The position numbers and the translations under genes were made by a program. From assembly GCA_052115395.1 (NCBI GenBank), contig JBFRGO010000003.1: a DNA stretch of 64,000 nucleotides; one strand, 5' to 3'. Source of the stretch: Noviluteimonas sp052115395. GTDB lineage: Bacteria > Pseudomonadota > Gammaproteobacteria > Xanthomonadales > Xanthomonadaceae. The notes under the pieces were generated by a model, which worked only from the letters and a program-made list of their open reading frames with translations, did not search any database and had not been told where the DNA came from. Positions within the stretch are counted from its first letter, which is position 1, and the number at the start of each line of letters is the position of its first letter. This document shows positions 16,607 through 24,965 of the stretch, piece after piece.

Positions 16607-17661
16607 GGCGCGCGTCGATCGCCATCGCCGCGGCGACATTCGCGGCGAGTGCCTTCGCGGCCAACCCGACCGTCGAAACCCAGGATAGCGGCGTGACCGT
16701 GCGACTGCGCGGCATCTCCGCGGTCGACGCCAACATCGCCTGGGCCAGCGGGCGCGAAGGCACCGTGCTGCGCACCATCGATGGTGGCGCCCATTGGACC
16801 AACGTATCGGTGCCCGATGCGAAGGCGCTGGATTTCCGCGACGTCGAAGGCTTCGACGCGAACACCGCGGTCGTGCTGAGCATCGGGCCGGGCGAACAGT
16901 CGCGCGTCTATCGCACGCAGGACGCAGGCAAGTCGTGGACGCTCGCGCTGAAGAACGACGACAAGCGCGCGTTCTTCGATTGCATGGTGTTCGAAGGGCA
17001 GGACGGTTGGATGCTCGGCGATCCGGTCGACGGGCGTTACCAGGTGCGCGAAACGCGCGACGGCGGACGCACGTGGACGTTGCAGGCGAAGGGGCCGGAA
17101 GCGTTGCCGGAGGAAGCGGCGTTCGCCGCGAGCGGGACGTGCATCGCACGCGGCGCGAAGGGTGCCTTGTACATCGCCGGCGGTGGCGCTGCTTCGCGCA
17201 TCCAGTCTTCGCGCGCGGACGCGCCCGCGTGGACGCCGCTTCCCACCGACATGCCGCATCGCGTGCCCGCGGCGGGCATTTTCTCCATCAGCAATACCGT
17301 CGGACCGCGCGCATTGGTCGTCGGCGGCGATTTCGAACACGAAACGCAAGGCAGCGCCGCATTCCTGGACCAGGGCGCGGAGGGCCTGACTGTCAGGACG
17401 CTGCCGGCGCCACCCGGTTATCGCTCGGGCGCGGCGTGTTTCTCCGTTTCGCTGTGCATCGCCGTGGGCCCGACGGGCATGGAGGCGATCGATGCGCCGC
17501 CAGGCGGCGCACTGGCCACCTGGCGACCACTGTCGAAGACCGGCTACGACGCGATCGACCGCGCCGGCATGACCGCCTGGGCGAGCGGCGACAAGGGCCG
17601 CATCGCGCGCATCACTTTTGCGTCGAAGCAGCCGCAGGCGTCGTCGCCGTCGAATCCGTAG
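16603..17661 (+). CDS. Exported YCF48/BNR-repeat beta-propeller protein
   Basis: 352 residues from a GTG that overlaps the DAHP synthase stop (GTGA). A Sec signal peptide (RRASIAIAAATFAASAFA, cut near AFA/A) is followed by repeats of the type TIDGGAHWTNV, TQDAGKSWTL and TRDGGRTWTL, the sialidase-like Asp-box pattern found in YCF48 (photosystem II assembly HCF136-like) and BNR proteins. In non-phototrophs the function of such proteins is unclear; periplasmic or outer-membrane location is inferred. The last 50 bases overlap the convergent amidase gene. Confidence 0.8.
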   Translation: MRRASIAIAAATFAASAFAANPTVETQDSGVTVRLRGISAVDANIAWASGREGTVLRTIDGGAHWTNVSVPDAKALDFRDVEGFDANTAVVLSIGPGEQSRVYRTQDAGKSWTLALKNDDKRAFFDCMVFEGQDGWMLGDPVDGRYQVRETRDGGRTWTLQAKGPEALPEEAAFAASGTCIARGAKGALYIAGGGAASRIQSSRADAPAWTPLPTDMPHRVPAAGIFSISNTVGPRALVVGGDFEHETQGSAAFLDQGAEGLTVRTLPAPPGYRSGAACFSVSLCIAVGPTGMEAIDAPPGGALATWRPLSKTGYDAIDRAGMTAWASGDKGRIARITFASKQPQASSPSNP

Positions 17662-19336
17662 CCGGCGCGGTGGTCCACACCGGCATCGCACTCGCCTTCG
17701 ACGAGGGCAACGCGGTCTTCCCCAACACGACCGTCGGAAGGAACGTCGGCGCGCGCCGCAGCTTGCTGCGCTGCTCGTACGCATAACCGACCGACAGCAA
17801 CTTCGATTCGCTCCACGCCGGCCCGATGAACACCACGCCGATCGGCAGGCCGTGGCTTTCGCCCATCGGCACCGTCAGGCTCGGATACCCCGCCACCGCG
17901 GCGACGCCGTAACCGGCACCGACGAAGTGATCGCCGAGCACCTGGTCGGTCGGCCACGCCGGCGACATCGCCGGCGCGATCAACACGTCGACGTTCGCCT
18001 TCTTCAGCGCCGCATCGATGCCATCGGGACCTGCGAGGCGACGCGCCTTCGCTTTCGCTTCCAGGTACGCAGGATCGCCGAGCGATCCCTTGGCATTGGC
18101 CTTCTCGAAGATTTCCTGCCCGAAGTAGGGCATCTCTTCGGCGACGTGCTGGTTGTTGAATTCGATCAGCTGCGCGAGCGTCTTCGGCGCGGCGTCGTGC
18201 TTCTGCAGGTAGTTCTCCACGCCCGCCTTGAATTCGAACAACAGCACTTCGAATTCCGGATCGTCCCACTGGCCCTTGGTCGCGATGTCCGCATCCACGA
18301 CGTCGGCGCCTGCCGATTTCAATGTGGCGACGACGCGCTCCATCGCTGCGTCGACATCCGGATGCCAGCCCATTTCCTTGCGCAGGATGCCCACGCGCAG
18401 GCCTTGCAGCGCGTTGGCGTCGAGGCGTTTTTCGTAATCGAACACCGCCTTGCCCACGCTGTTCGCGGTCGCCGCGTCGCCGTCGTCGCGCCCGACCATC
18501 GCCGACAACATCGCCGCCGCGTCCGTCACCGTGCGCGTCATCGGCCCGGCGGTGTCCTGGCTGCTGGAGATGGGAATGATGCCGTCGCGGCTCACCAGGC
18601 CCACCGTCGGCTTCAAGCCGACCAGGCCGGCGACCGACGCCGGGCAGATGATGCTGCCATCGGTTTCCGTGCCGACGCCGACGACGGCGAGGTTCGCCGC
18701 GATCGCCGTACCGGTGCCCGCGCTGGAACCGCAGGGATTGCGATCCAGCGCGTAGGGGTTCTTCGTCTGGCCGCCGCGGCCGCTCCAGCCCGAGCTCGCA
18801 CGCGTGGACCGGAAGTTGGCCCACTCGCTGAGGTTGGTCTTGCCGAGGATCACCGCACCGGCGGCGCGCAGGCGCTGCACGAGGAACGCATCGCGGGACG
18901 GTTTGTTGTTCGCAAGCGCAAGCGAGCCACCGGAGTTCACCATCGGCACCGCGTCGATGTTGTCCTTCAGCAACACGGGAATGCCGTGCATCGGGCCGCG
19001 CACCTTGCCGGCCTTGCGCTCGGCGTCGAGCGCATCGGCTTCCGCGAGCGCCCTGGGATTGAGTTCGATCACCGAATTGAGCGTCGGCCCCGCCTTGTCG
19101 ATTGCCGCGATGCGGTCCAGGTAAGCCTGCGTCAGCGCGTGGCTCGTCAGATCGCCCTTCGCCATGCGTTGTTGCAAGCCGGCGATGTCGGCCTCGTCGA
19201 AGGCGAAGGCAGGCACCGTCGATGCAGCGGGTGCACCGGGCTTTGCCGGCGAGGGTCCGGATGCTTTTTCGGCGGCGTCGCGGGGCTGGCAGCCCGTGGC
19301 CGCGAGGAGGGCGAGGGCGAGCAAGGCAAGGCGCAT
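17612..19336 (-). CDS. Lipoprotein amidase of the amidase-signature family
   Basis: 574 residues. The N-terminus MRLALLALALLAATGCQ is a lipoprotein signal with the modified Cys at 16. The amidase-signature core follows: catalytic Lys in PVLLKDNID, and the glycine/serine-rich stretch NPCGSSAGTGTAIAAN with the two catalytic serines (GTETDGS holds the nucleophile's partner region). Such enzymes hydrolyse amide bonds; the substrate cannot be read from sequence. It is related to GatA-like proteins but sits alone and is exported, so it is not a tRNA amidotransferase. Its 3' end overlaps the opposite gene by 50 bases. Confidence 0.88.
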   Translation of the reverse strand: MRLALLALALLAATGCQPRDAAEKASGPSPAKPGAPAASTVPAFAFDEADIAGLQQRMAKGDLTSHALTQAYLDRIAAIDKAGPTLNSVIELNPRALAEADALDAERKAGKVRGPMHGIPVLLKDNIDAVPMVNSGGSLALANNKPSRDAFLVQRLRAAGAVILGKTNLSEWANFRSTRASSGWSGRGGQTKNPYALDRNPCGSSAGTGTAIAANLAVVGVGTETDGSIICPASVAGLVGLKPTVGLVSRDGIIPISSSQDTAGPMTRTVTDAAAMLSAMVGRDDGDAATANSVGKAVFDYEKRLDANALQGLRVGILRKEMGWHPDVDAAMERVVATLKSAGADVVDADIATKGQWDDPEFEVLLFEFKAGVENYLQKHDAAPKTLAQLIEFNNQHVAEEMPYFGQEIFEKANAKGSLGDPAYLEAKAKARRLAGPDGIDAALKKANVDVLIAPAMSPAWPTDQVLGDHFVGAGYGVAAVAGYPSLTVPMGESHGLPIGVVFIGPAWSESKLLSVGYAYEQRSKLRRAPTFLPTVVLGKTALPSSKASAMPVWTTAPATDSTATTPAAASTQK

Positions 19337-19433
19337 GGCAAGGTCCCCTGGGCGGCGGCGTGCCGCGAAGGCGGAGCATCGCGCGGCTGACCGGGGGCTG
19401 CAACTCAGGACTGGGAGAAACCCTGCCTTGTTC

Positions 19434-19931
19434 TCACTTCCGCCGCTTCAACAAATCGCGCGCCAACACCCAAACCACGATCACGTTGATCGAAAGCACG
19501 ATCACCGACGCCCATCCCGGATGACCGATCAACTCATGGATTTCGAAAGGGAGGTAGATCGACGCGGCGAGGCAGCCGAGCAACGAGGCCCACGCCTTGT
19601 CGCGCCACAGGCCCCAGGCTTCGACAAGATGCAGCACGCCGTAAAGACAAACCGCCGCGGCGGCGAAATGCACCGAATGCGGATTGATCGCGTTGGCGAG
19701 CCACGCCATCGCGCCGTGGTCGGGTTCGAGCTGGAAGCGCGTGATCAGCTCGTGCACCCAGCGCTTGAGCGGGATGGGGCCGATCAGTTCCAGGCCGCTC
19801 GCCGCCGACAGCGCGAGCAAGCCCTTGATGCCTTCGATCACCGCGATCGCCCGCAGGCCCGGATGGGCCCGCGGGTCGTGCACGTAGACCCTTGGGCGCT
19901 CCGCTTCCATGCGCGGCGCCGGCTCGTGCAT
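19434..19931 (-). CDS. DUF2127-family membrane protein
   Basis: 165 residues with about four hydrophobic segments (IAVIEGIKGLLALSAAS, HFAAAAVCLYGVLHLVEAWG, LLGCLAASIYLPFEI and WASVIVLSINVIVVWVLA), ending in a basic KRRK tail. It resembles the DUF2127 family of small inner-membrane proteins with no known function. Its ATG overlaps the typA stop by one base, so the two are co-transcribed and probably coupled. A link to TypA function is not established. Confidence 0.75.
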   Translation of the reverse strand: MHEPAPRMEAERPRVYVHDPRAHPGLRAIAVIEGIKGLLALSAASGLELIGPIPLKRWVHELITRFQLEPDHGAMAWLANAINPHSVHFAAAAVCLYGVLHLVEAWGLWRDKAWASLLGCLAASIYLPFEIHELIGHPGWASVIVLSINVIVVWVLARDLLKRRK

Positions 19932-21784
19932 CACGCAGCGCGGGAAGCGCGCTTGCGATCGGTTTCCGTGCGCGACTTCTTGCGCAGGCGAATCGCCTTG
20001 GGCGTGATCTCGACGAGTTCGTCGTCGTCGATGAATTCCAGCGCCTGCTCGAGCGAGAACTTGATCGCCGGGATCAACCCTTCGTCGTCGTCCTTGCCCG
20101 AGGCGCGGAAGTTGGTGAGCTGCTTGCCGCGCAGCGCGTTGACCGTCAGGTCGTTGTCCTTGGAATGGATGCCGACGATCTGGCCTTCGTAGATCTCCTC
20201 GCCCGGTTCGATGAACAGGCGGCCGCGTTCCTGCATCGCCATCTGCGCGTACGCAGGCGACGGGCCGGTGCCGTTGGAGATCAGCACGCCGTTCTGGCGC
20301 TGGCCGATCTGGCCTTCGGCCTTCGGGCCGTAATGGTCGAAGACGTGGAAGAGCATGCCGGTGCCGGCGGTGATCGTGCGGAACTCGGTCTGGAAACCGA
20401 TCAGCCCGCGCGCGGGGATCAGGTAATCCAGGCGCACGCGGCCCTTGCCGTCGGGCTCCATGTTCTGCAGCAGCGCCTTGCGCTCGCCGAGGCGACCCAT
20501 CACGCCGCCCTGGAATTGTTCTTCCATGTCGACCACGAGCGATTCGAAGGGTTCGGACACCACGCCATCGATGGTCTTGATGATCACTTCCGGGCGCGAA
20601 ACCGCGAGCTCGTAACCTTCGCGACGCATGTTCTCGATCAGGATCGACAGGTGCAGTTCGCCGCGGCCGCTGACCTTGAACTTGTCGGCGTCGCTGGTGT
20701 CCTCGACCTTCAGCGCGACGTTGTGCTGCGTCTCGCGCGTGAGGCGGTCGCGCAGCTGGCGCGAGGTGAGGAACTTGCCGCCGCTGCGGTCCTTCACGCC
20801 GGCGAACGGCGAATCGTTGACCTGGAAAGTCATCGAGATCGTGGGTTCGTCGACGGTGAGCACCGGCAATTGTTCGACGGCCGTGGGATCGCACAGCGTG
20901 TCGGAGATGCCGAGGCCTTCGATGCCGGAGAAGGCGATGATGTCGCCGGCCTGCGCTTCGGGCACTTCCACGCGCTCAAGGCCCATGAAGCCGAGCACCT
21001 GGACCACCTTGCCGTTGCGCGTCTTGCCGTCGCGGTCGATGACGGTGACCTGCTGGTTGGTCTTGACCTTGCCGCGCTGGATGCGGCCTACGCCGATGAT
21101 GCCGACGTAGTTGTTGTAGTCCAGCGAGGTCACGCGCATCTGGAACGGGCCGTCCGGATCGACCGGCGGCGCGGGCACGTGGTTGCAGATCGCTTCGAAC
21201 AGCGGCGTCATGTCGCCGTCGCGCACGCTCTCGTCCATGCCCGCGTAGCCCTGCAGGCCGGAGGCGTAGACGGTGGTGAAGTCGAGCTGGTCGTCGGTGG
21301 CGCCGAGGCGGTCGAACAGGTCGAAGGTCTGGTCGAGCACCCAGCTGGCGCGCGCGCCCGGTCGGTCGACCTTGTTGACCACGACGATCGGCTTGAAGCC
21401 CATCGCGAAGGCCTTCTGCGTCACGAAGCGCGTCTGCGGCATCGGGCCGTCCATCGCGTCGACGAGGATGAGCACCGAGTCGACCATCGACAACACGCGT
21501 TCCACTTCGCCGCCGAAGTCGGCGTGCCCGGGGGTGTCGACGATGTTGATGCGCCAGACCTCGCCCGTGGTCGGGTTGGTCCAGCGGATCGCGGTGTTCT
21601 TCGAAAGGATCGTGATGCCACGTTCCTTTTCCAGATCGTTGCTGTCCATCACGCGGTCCGGGACCACGGCGCGCTCGCTGAGGGTGCCGGACTGCTTGAG
21701 CAGCTGGTCGACGAGGGTGGTCTTGCCATGGTCGACGTGGGCGACGATGGCGATGTTGCGGAGGCGTTCGACGGAAGCGGACAT
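19931..21784 (-). CDS. typA: Ribosome-associated GTPase TypA/BipA
   Basis: 617 residues. An EF-G-like translational GTPase needed for ribosome assembly at low temperature and stress. G1 is AHVDHGKTT, G3 DTPGHADF, G4 NKVDRPGA. EF-G-like domains and the BipA-specific C-terminal domain follow, including the RPEVII and DYLIPARGLIGFQTEF segments. Start at 21784 (MSASVERLRNIAIVAHVDH); upstream in-frame codons run into the opposite promoter region and are not conserved. It is divergent from the cyclophilin gene (119-bp gap). Confidence 0.96.
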   Translation of the reverse strand: MSASVERLRNIAIVAHVDHGKTTLVDQLLKQSGTLSERAVVPDRVMDSNDLEKERGITILSKNTAIRWTNPTTGEVWRINIVDTPGHADFGGEVERVLSMVDSVLILVDAMDGPMPQTRFVTQKAFAMGFKPIVVVNKVDRPGARASWVLDQTFDLFDRLGATDDQLDFTTVYASGLQGYAGMDESVRDGDMTPLFEAICNHVPAPPVDPDGPFQMRVTSLDYNNYVGIIGVGRIQRGKVKTNQQVTVIDRDGKTRNGKVVQVLGFMGLERVEVPEAQAGDIIAFSGIEGLGISDTLCDPTAVEQLPVLTVDEPTISMTFQVNDSPFAGVKDRSGGKFLTSRQLRDRLTRETQHNVALKVEDTSDADKFKVSGRGELHLSILIENMRREGYELAVSRPEVIIKTIDGVVSEPFESLVVDMEEQFQGGVMGRLGERKALLQNMEPDGKGRVRLDYLIPARGLIGFQTEFRTITAGTGMLFHVFDHYGPKAEGQIGQRQNGVLISNGTGPSPAYAQMAMQERGRLFIEPGEEIYEGQIVGIHSKDNDLTVNALRGKQLTNFRASGKDDDEGLIPAIKFSLEQALEFIDDDELVEITPKAIRLRKKSRTETDRKRASRAA

Positions 21785-21903
21785 GATGAATGCGCGCCGG
21801 GGGCGGCGCGGGGAGGCTTGAGAGAGCCGGCGAGTATACCCGTAGGCGGGCTCCAAACACTGACTGGAGTATCCTCGGCGGCTTTCCCGCAGGAGCCCCC
21901 GCA

Positions 21904-22398
21904 ATGTCCCTGGTCGCCGTTTTCGAAACCGCCCGTGGCCCCATCCGCATCGAGCTGGCCCCCGACAAGGCCCCGCTGACGGTCGCCAATTTCGTGAATC
22001 TCGCCAAACGCGGCTTCTACGACGGGCTCGACTTCCACCGCGTGATCGCCGATTTCATGGTCCAGGGCGGCTGTCCGGAGGGCTCCGGCCGTGGCGGCCC
22101 GGGCTATCGCTTCGAGGATGAGACCGGCAACGGCCTGCGCCACGACCGCGGCGTGCTCTCCATGGCCAATGCCGGCCCGAACACCAACGGCAGCCAGTTC
22201 TTCATCACGCACGTCCCGACCCCCTGGCTCGACGGCAAGCACACCGTCTTCGGCAAGGTGGTCGAGGGCATGGACGTGGTCGACGCCGTGAAGCAGGGCG
22301 ACAAGATCGAGCGCGTGCGCATCGAAGGCGACGCCGACGCGGCGCTGGCGGCGAAGGCCGACCGCGTGGCGGAGTGGAACAAGATCCTCGCCGCGTAA
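21904..22398 (+). CDS. Cyclophilin-type peptidyl-prolyl isomerase
   Basis: 164 residues, no signal peptide, so cytoplasmic (PpiB type). It catalyses cis-trans isomerisation of prolyl bonds. The active-site arginine is in GLDFHRVIADFMVQGG, and SMANAGPNTNGSQFFIT is the cyclophilin signature. A clear AGGAG lies 10 bases before the ATG at 21904. It ends 6 bases from the convergent lipoprotein gene. Confidence 0.95.
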   Translation: MSLVAVFETARGPIRIELAPDKAPLTVANFVNLAKRGFYDGLDFHRVIADFMVQGGCPEGSGRGGPGYRFEDETGNGLRHDRGVLSMANAGPNTNGSQFFITHVPTPWLDGKHTVFGKVVEGMDVVDAVKQGDKIERVRIEGDADAALAAKADRVAEWNKILAA

Positions 22399-22404
22399 GC
22401 GGGA

Positions 22405-23004
22405 TCAGCCCTCCCAGCGAAGCGTGTCGAACATCCTCGACACCTTCGCCCCATCGCGCGGGAAGTAGTACTCGCGCGGTGCGATGAAGATCGCCAGGGC
22501 CAGGCCCTTGTCGTGTTCGAACATCGCGACCAGGCCCTGGTACTCCAGGCCTTCGGCCGTCTGCAGGTCGACGTCGAAGCGCAAACCCTGGTAGGTGCCG
22601 AACGTCGCCGGCCGCAGGTTGCTCGGCGTCACCCCGACGAAGCCCGCGCTGAGCAAGCCGTCGGCGACGAGGTCGCGCAGTTCGTCCTCGCGCATGCCCT
22701 TGTGGTAGTAGGGCGCATCGGGCCGGTGCTTGCTCTCGCGCTGCCCGAGGAAGATGTAGTCGCCGTCCTTCACCGTGTGGATCAGGTAGAGCATGTTCAG
22801 CAGCTCGCCGTCGATCGTCCACAGTTGCGAGCGACTGGTCGTGGCGCGCGTCCACTCCATTTCGCTGTTGAGTACGAGCTTGCCGGCGCGCACTTCGCCC
22901 GGCGTGACGAGCCGGCTCGTGCTGCTGCCCGAGGCGCAGCCGGCGAGCAGCAACGCGACCGCGACCGCGACGAACGCGTTGCGGATCCATCCCATGCGAT
23001 GCAT
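22405..23004 (-). CDS. Lipoprotein of unknown function (third gene of lipoprotein operon)
   Basis: 199 residues. MHRMGWIRNAFVAVAVALLL then AGC gives a lipoprotein signal with the lipobox LAGC. The mature part has no family I can name; it contains short beta-rich segments (GDYIFLGQRESK, LRFDVDLQTAEGLEY) and ends near YYFPRDGAKVSRMFDTLRW. The ATG overlaps the TGA of the M48 protease gene by one base. Co-transcription with two other lipoproteins suggests a common envelope role. Confidence 0.75.
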   Translation of the reverse strand: MHRMGWIRNAFVAVAVALLLAGCASGSSTSRLVTPGEVRAGKLVLNSEMEWTRATTSRSQLWTIDGELLNMLYLIHTVKDGDYIFLGQRESKHRPDAPYYHKGMREDELRDLVADGLLSAGFVGVTPSNLRPATFGTYQGLRFDVDLQTAEGLEYQGLVAMFEHDKGLALAIFIAPREYYFPRDGAKVSRMFDTLRWEG

Positions 23005-24182
23005 CAGTGCGTGCCTCCGAGTTTGTCGAGCGCGCGCTGCACGAACGCGCGATCGTCGGCCTTCGGCGCATTCTGCAGATACGTCTGCAATGCCGCGCGC
23101 GCTTCGTCGTTGCGGCCCTGTTGCGCCAGTGCGTAACCGTGTTCCCGCCATGCACCGACCGGCGTGCCGGGCAGGGTGACCGCGCTTGCGTAGAGTTGCG
23201 CGGCCTTCGCGTCGTCGCCGGGCTCGTCGTGGCGGCGGTAGGCCTCGCCCAGATAGAAGGTCAGCATGCCCTTGTCTTCCTGCGGCGCATCGTCCAGCAG
23301 TTCCTGGATGACCAGTTGCGAACTGGCGTAGCGACGCTGCGCGAGTTCGGCGACCAGCCAGCTCTCGAGGAAAGGACGCGTGGCGTGCCGGTACTGCTCC
23401 TTGTTCCGCGTGGTGGGCGGATTGGGCACGGCGGCGGCGGCGGCGCGCACGTCGGCCAGGCGTTCCTCGGTGGCCGGGTGCGAAGCGAACACCGTGCTGC
23501 GGCTGATGTACTTCAGCGTGTTTTCCTCGCGCAACATGCGTGCCCAAACATCGGCGCCGGCGCGCGGATCCCAGCCCTGCGCGACGACTGCCTCGAAGCC
23601 GAGCTTGTCGGCCTCGCGCTCCATGTCGCGGCTGAACTTGAAGATCGTCGCGTAGATGCCGAGCGAACCGAACATCGCGGTGTTCGGAAACCCCGCGCCG
23701 TACGCGAGCACCTGGAAAGCGCTGAGGAAAGCGCTCGTGTCCTTCATGCGCCGCCATTGCCGCAACGTGTGCTGCGCGCGGAAGTGGCCGGCTTCATGGC
23801 CGAGCACGAAGGCGAGTTCGGCTTCGTCGCGCATGCGCAGCAATGCGCCGGTCCACACGATCATCGTGCCGTTGGGCGCCATGCTCGCGTTGAAGGCGGG
23901 CACGTTCATGATGTAGACGCGCAGGTCCTTGCAGTAACCGGCCGATGCACGGCAGGCCACGTCGGTGACGTAGGCATTGAGCGCCGGATCGCGCACGCGA
24001 ATGGGCGAGCGCTGGAGTTCTTCCTCCGACTTCTCCATCGCGTACCACAGCTCGTCTTCATCGGTGCCCGCCACGGGGCGCGAACCCGGTTCGCTCTTGC
24101 GCATCGGCTGCTGCGTGGCGCAGCCGGCGAGCACGGCGAACAGCGCCGCCGCGAGGAACGCTTTCGCAGACCGGCGACTCAT
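23004..24182 (-). CDS. M48-family metalloprotease lipoprotein (BepA-like)
   Basis: 392 residues. The signal ends in the lipobox LAGC (Cys21). The zinc site is HEAGH (His129, Glu130, His133) with the downstream ligand region EREAD (188-192). The last 120 residues look like tetratricopeptide repeats (GMLTFYLGEAYRRHDE, WREHGYALAQQGRNDEARAA). This domain order resembles BepA/YfgC, which degrades stalled LptD and BAM intermediates, except that BepA itself is not a lipoprotein. It overlaps both neighbours (4 bases and 1 base). Confidence 0.88.
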   Translation of the reverse strand: MSRRSAKAFLAAALFAVLAGCATQQPMRKSEPGSRPVAGTDEDELWYAMEKSEEELQRSPIRVRDPALNAYVTDVACRASAGYCKDLRVYIMNVPAFNASMAPNGTMIVWTGALLRMRDEAELAFVLGHEAGHFRAQHTLRQWRRMKDTSAFLSAFQVLAYGAGFPNTAMFGSLGIYATIFKFSRDMEREADKLGFEAVVAQGWDPRAGADVWARMLREENTLKYISRSTVFASHPATEERLADVRAAAAAVPNPPTTRNKEQYRHATRPFLESWLVAELAQRRYASSQLVIQELLDDAPQEDKGMLTFYLGEAYRRHDEPGDDAKAAQLYASAVTLPGTPVGAWREHGYALAQQGRNDEARAALQTYLQNAPKADDRAFVQRALDKLGGTH

Positions 24183-24922
24183 CGATGGATGTCCCTGAGC
24201 AGGTCGTCCGCGGTTTCCCGCGCGCCGGCCTGATCGCGCAGGTCGCCGGTCTGGTCGACCAGCAGGTTGTGCCAGATCACCTGGCCGGTGCGCAGGTCGA
24301 CCAGCGAGGCCAGGCCCATCTGCTGGCCCCCGCCGATGTCGCCGCCGAGCAGGAGGAAGCCGATGACGCGCATCGCCGCGCGCCCGCCGCTGGTGTAGCT
24401 GTCGCGCACGTAGGTGAACAACGCGTAGTCCGCGCCCGTGGCTTCGCGCAGCGTCGAAACGCCGGGTCCCAGGGTCCAGTCGAACTTGTCGTGCTTGTTG
24501 CGCAGCGTGCCGGGCCGCCCGTAGTTGAGGATGCTGATCGACACCGCCTGGTTCAGCAGGTACAGCTGCCGCAGCCGGGTTTCGGGGCCGGCGTCCTTGG
24601 GAAGGTAGAAATCGGGCTTGAGCGTGAAGCCGACCGCTTCCAGGCGCTGGCGCGCGGCATCGGGGAAGTTCTTCCGCGCCGCCTCGGTCCACGCTTTGCG
24701 GGGTTCGGCCATGCCGCCGGCACCGACGGCATACAGCTCGATGTCCGGCTCCACCAGGACCACGGTGCTGCCCGACAGGACGACCGGTTTGCCGCCCGCG
24801 TCCTCGACCTGCCGCACCTGCGTGGACATGCAGCCCGGCAGGGCCGCGAGGATCAGGAGGAACAGAGCCGAAACGATGGAAAACCTGCGCGCCACTGGCC
24901 GGTGCACTGCGGCCGACAGCAT
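24179..24922 (-). CDS. Lipoprotein of unknown function (first gene of lipoprotein operon)
   Basis: About 247 residues from the ATG at 24922. An ATG at 24937 and a GTG at 24907 are also possible; only the latter gives a short signal (VHRPVARRFSIVSALFLLI). The lipobox is LPGC. The mature region includes VVLVEPDIELYAVGAGG, TLGPGVSTLREATGADYALF and GGGQQMGLASLVDLRTGQVIWHN, a pattern seen in poorly described envelope lipoproteins that echo conserved GNA1162/DUF799-type features; I am not certain of the family. It overlaps the M48 gene by 4 bases and is divergent from the aminotransferase. Confidence 0.72.
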   Translation of the reverse strand: MLSAAVHRPVARRFSIVSALFLLILAALPGCMSTQVRQVEDAGGKPVVLSGSTVVLVEPDIELYAVGAGGMAEPRKAWTEAARKNFPDAARQRLEAVGFTLKPDFYLPKDAGPETRLRQLYLLNQAVSISILNYGRPGTLRNKHDKFDWTLGPGVSTLREATGADYALFTYVRDSYTSGGRAAMRVIGFLLLGGDIGGGQQMGLASLVDLRTGQVIWHNLLVDQTGDLRDQAGARETADDLLRDIHR

Positions 24923-24965
24923 CCCCTGTGCTAGCATTTCCGGCTTCCTTGAAGAGGTTTTCGCG

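Noticed and set aside
15133..17149. Large leftward frame across DAHP synthase
   Set aside because: It is a mirror of a strongly coded gene with a clear family; no domain is seen.
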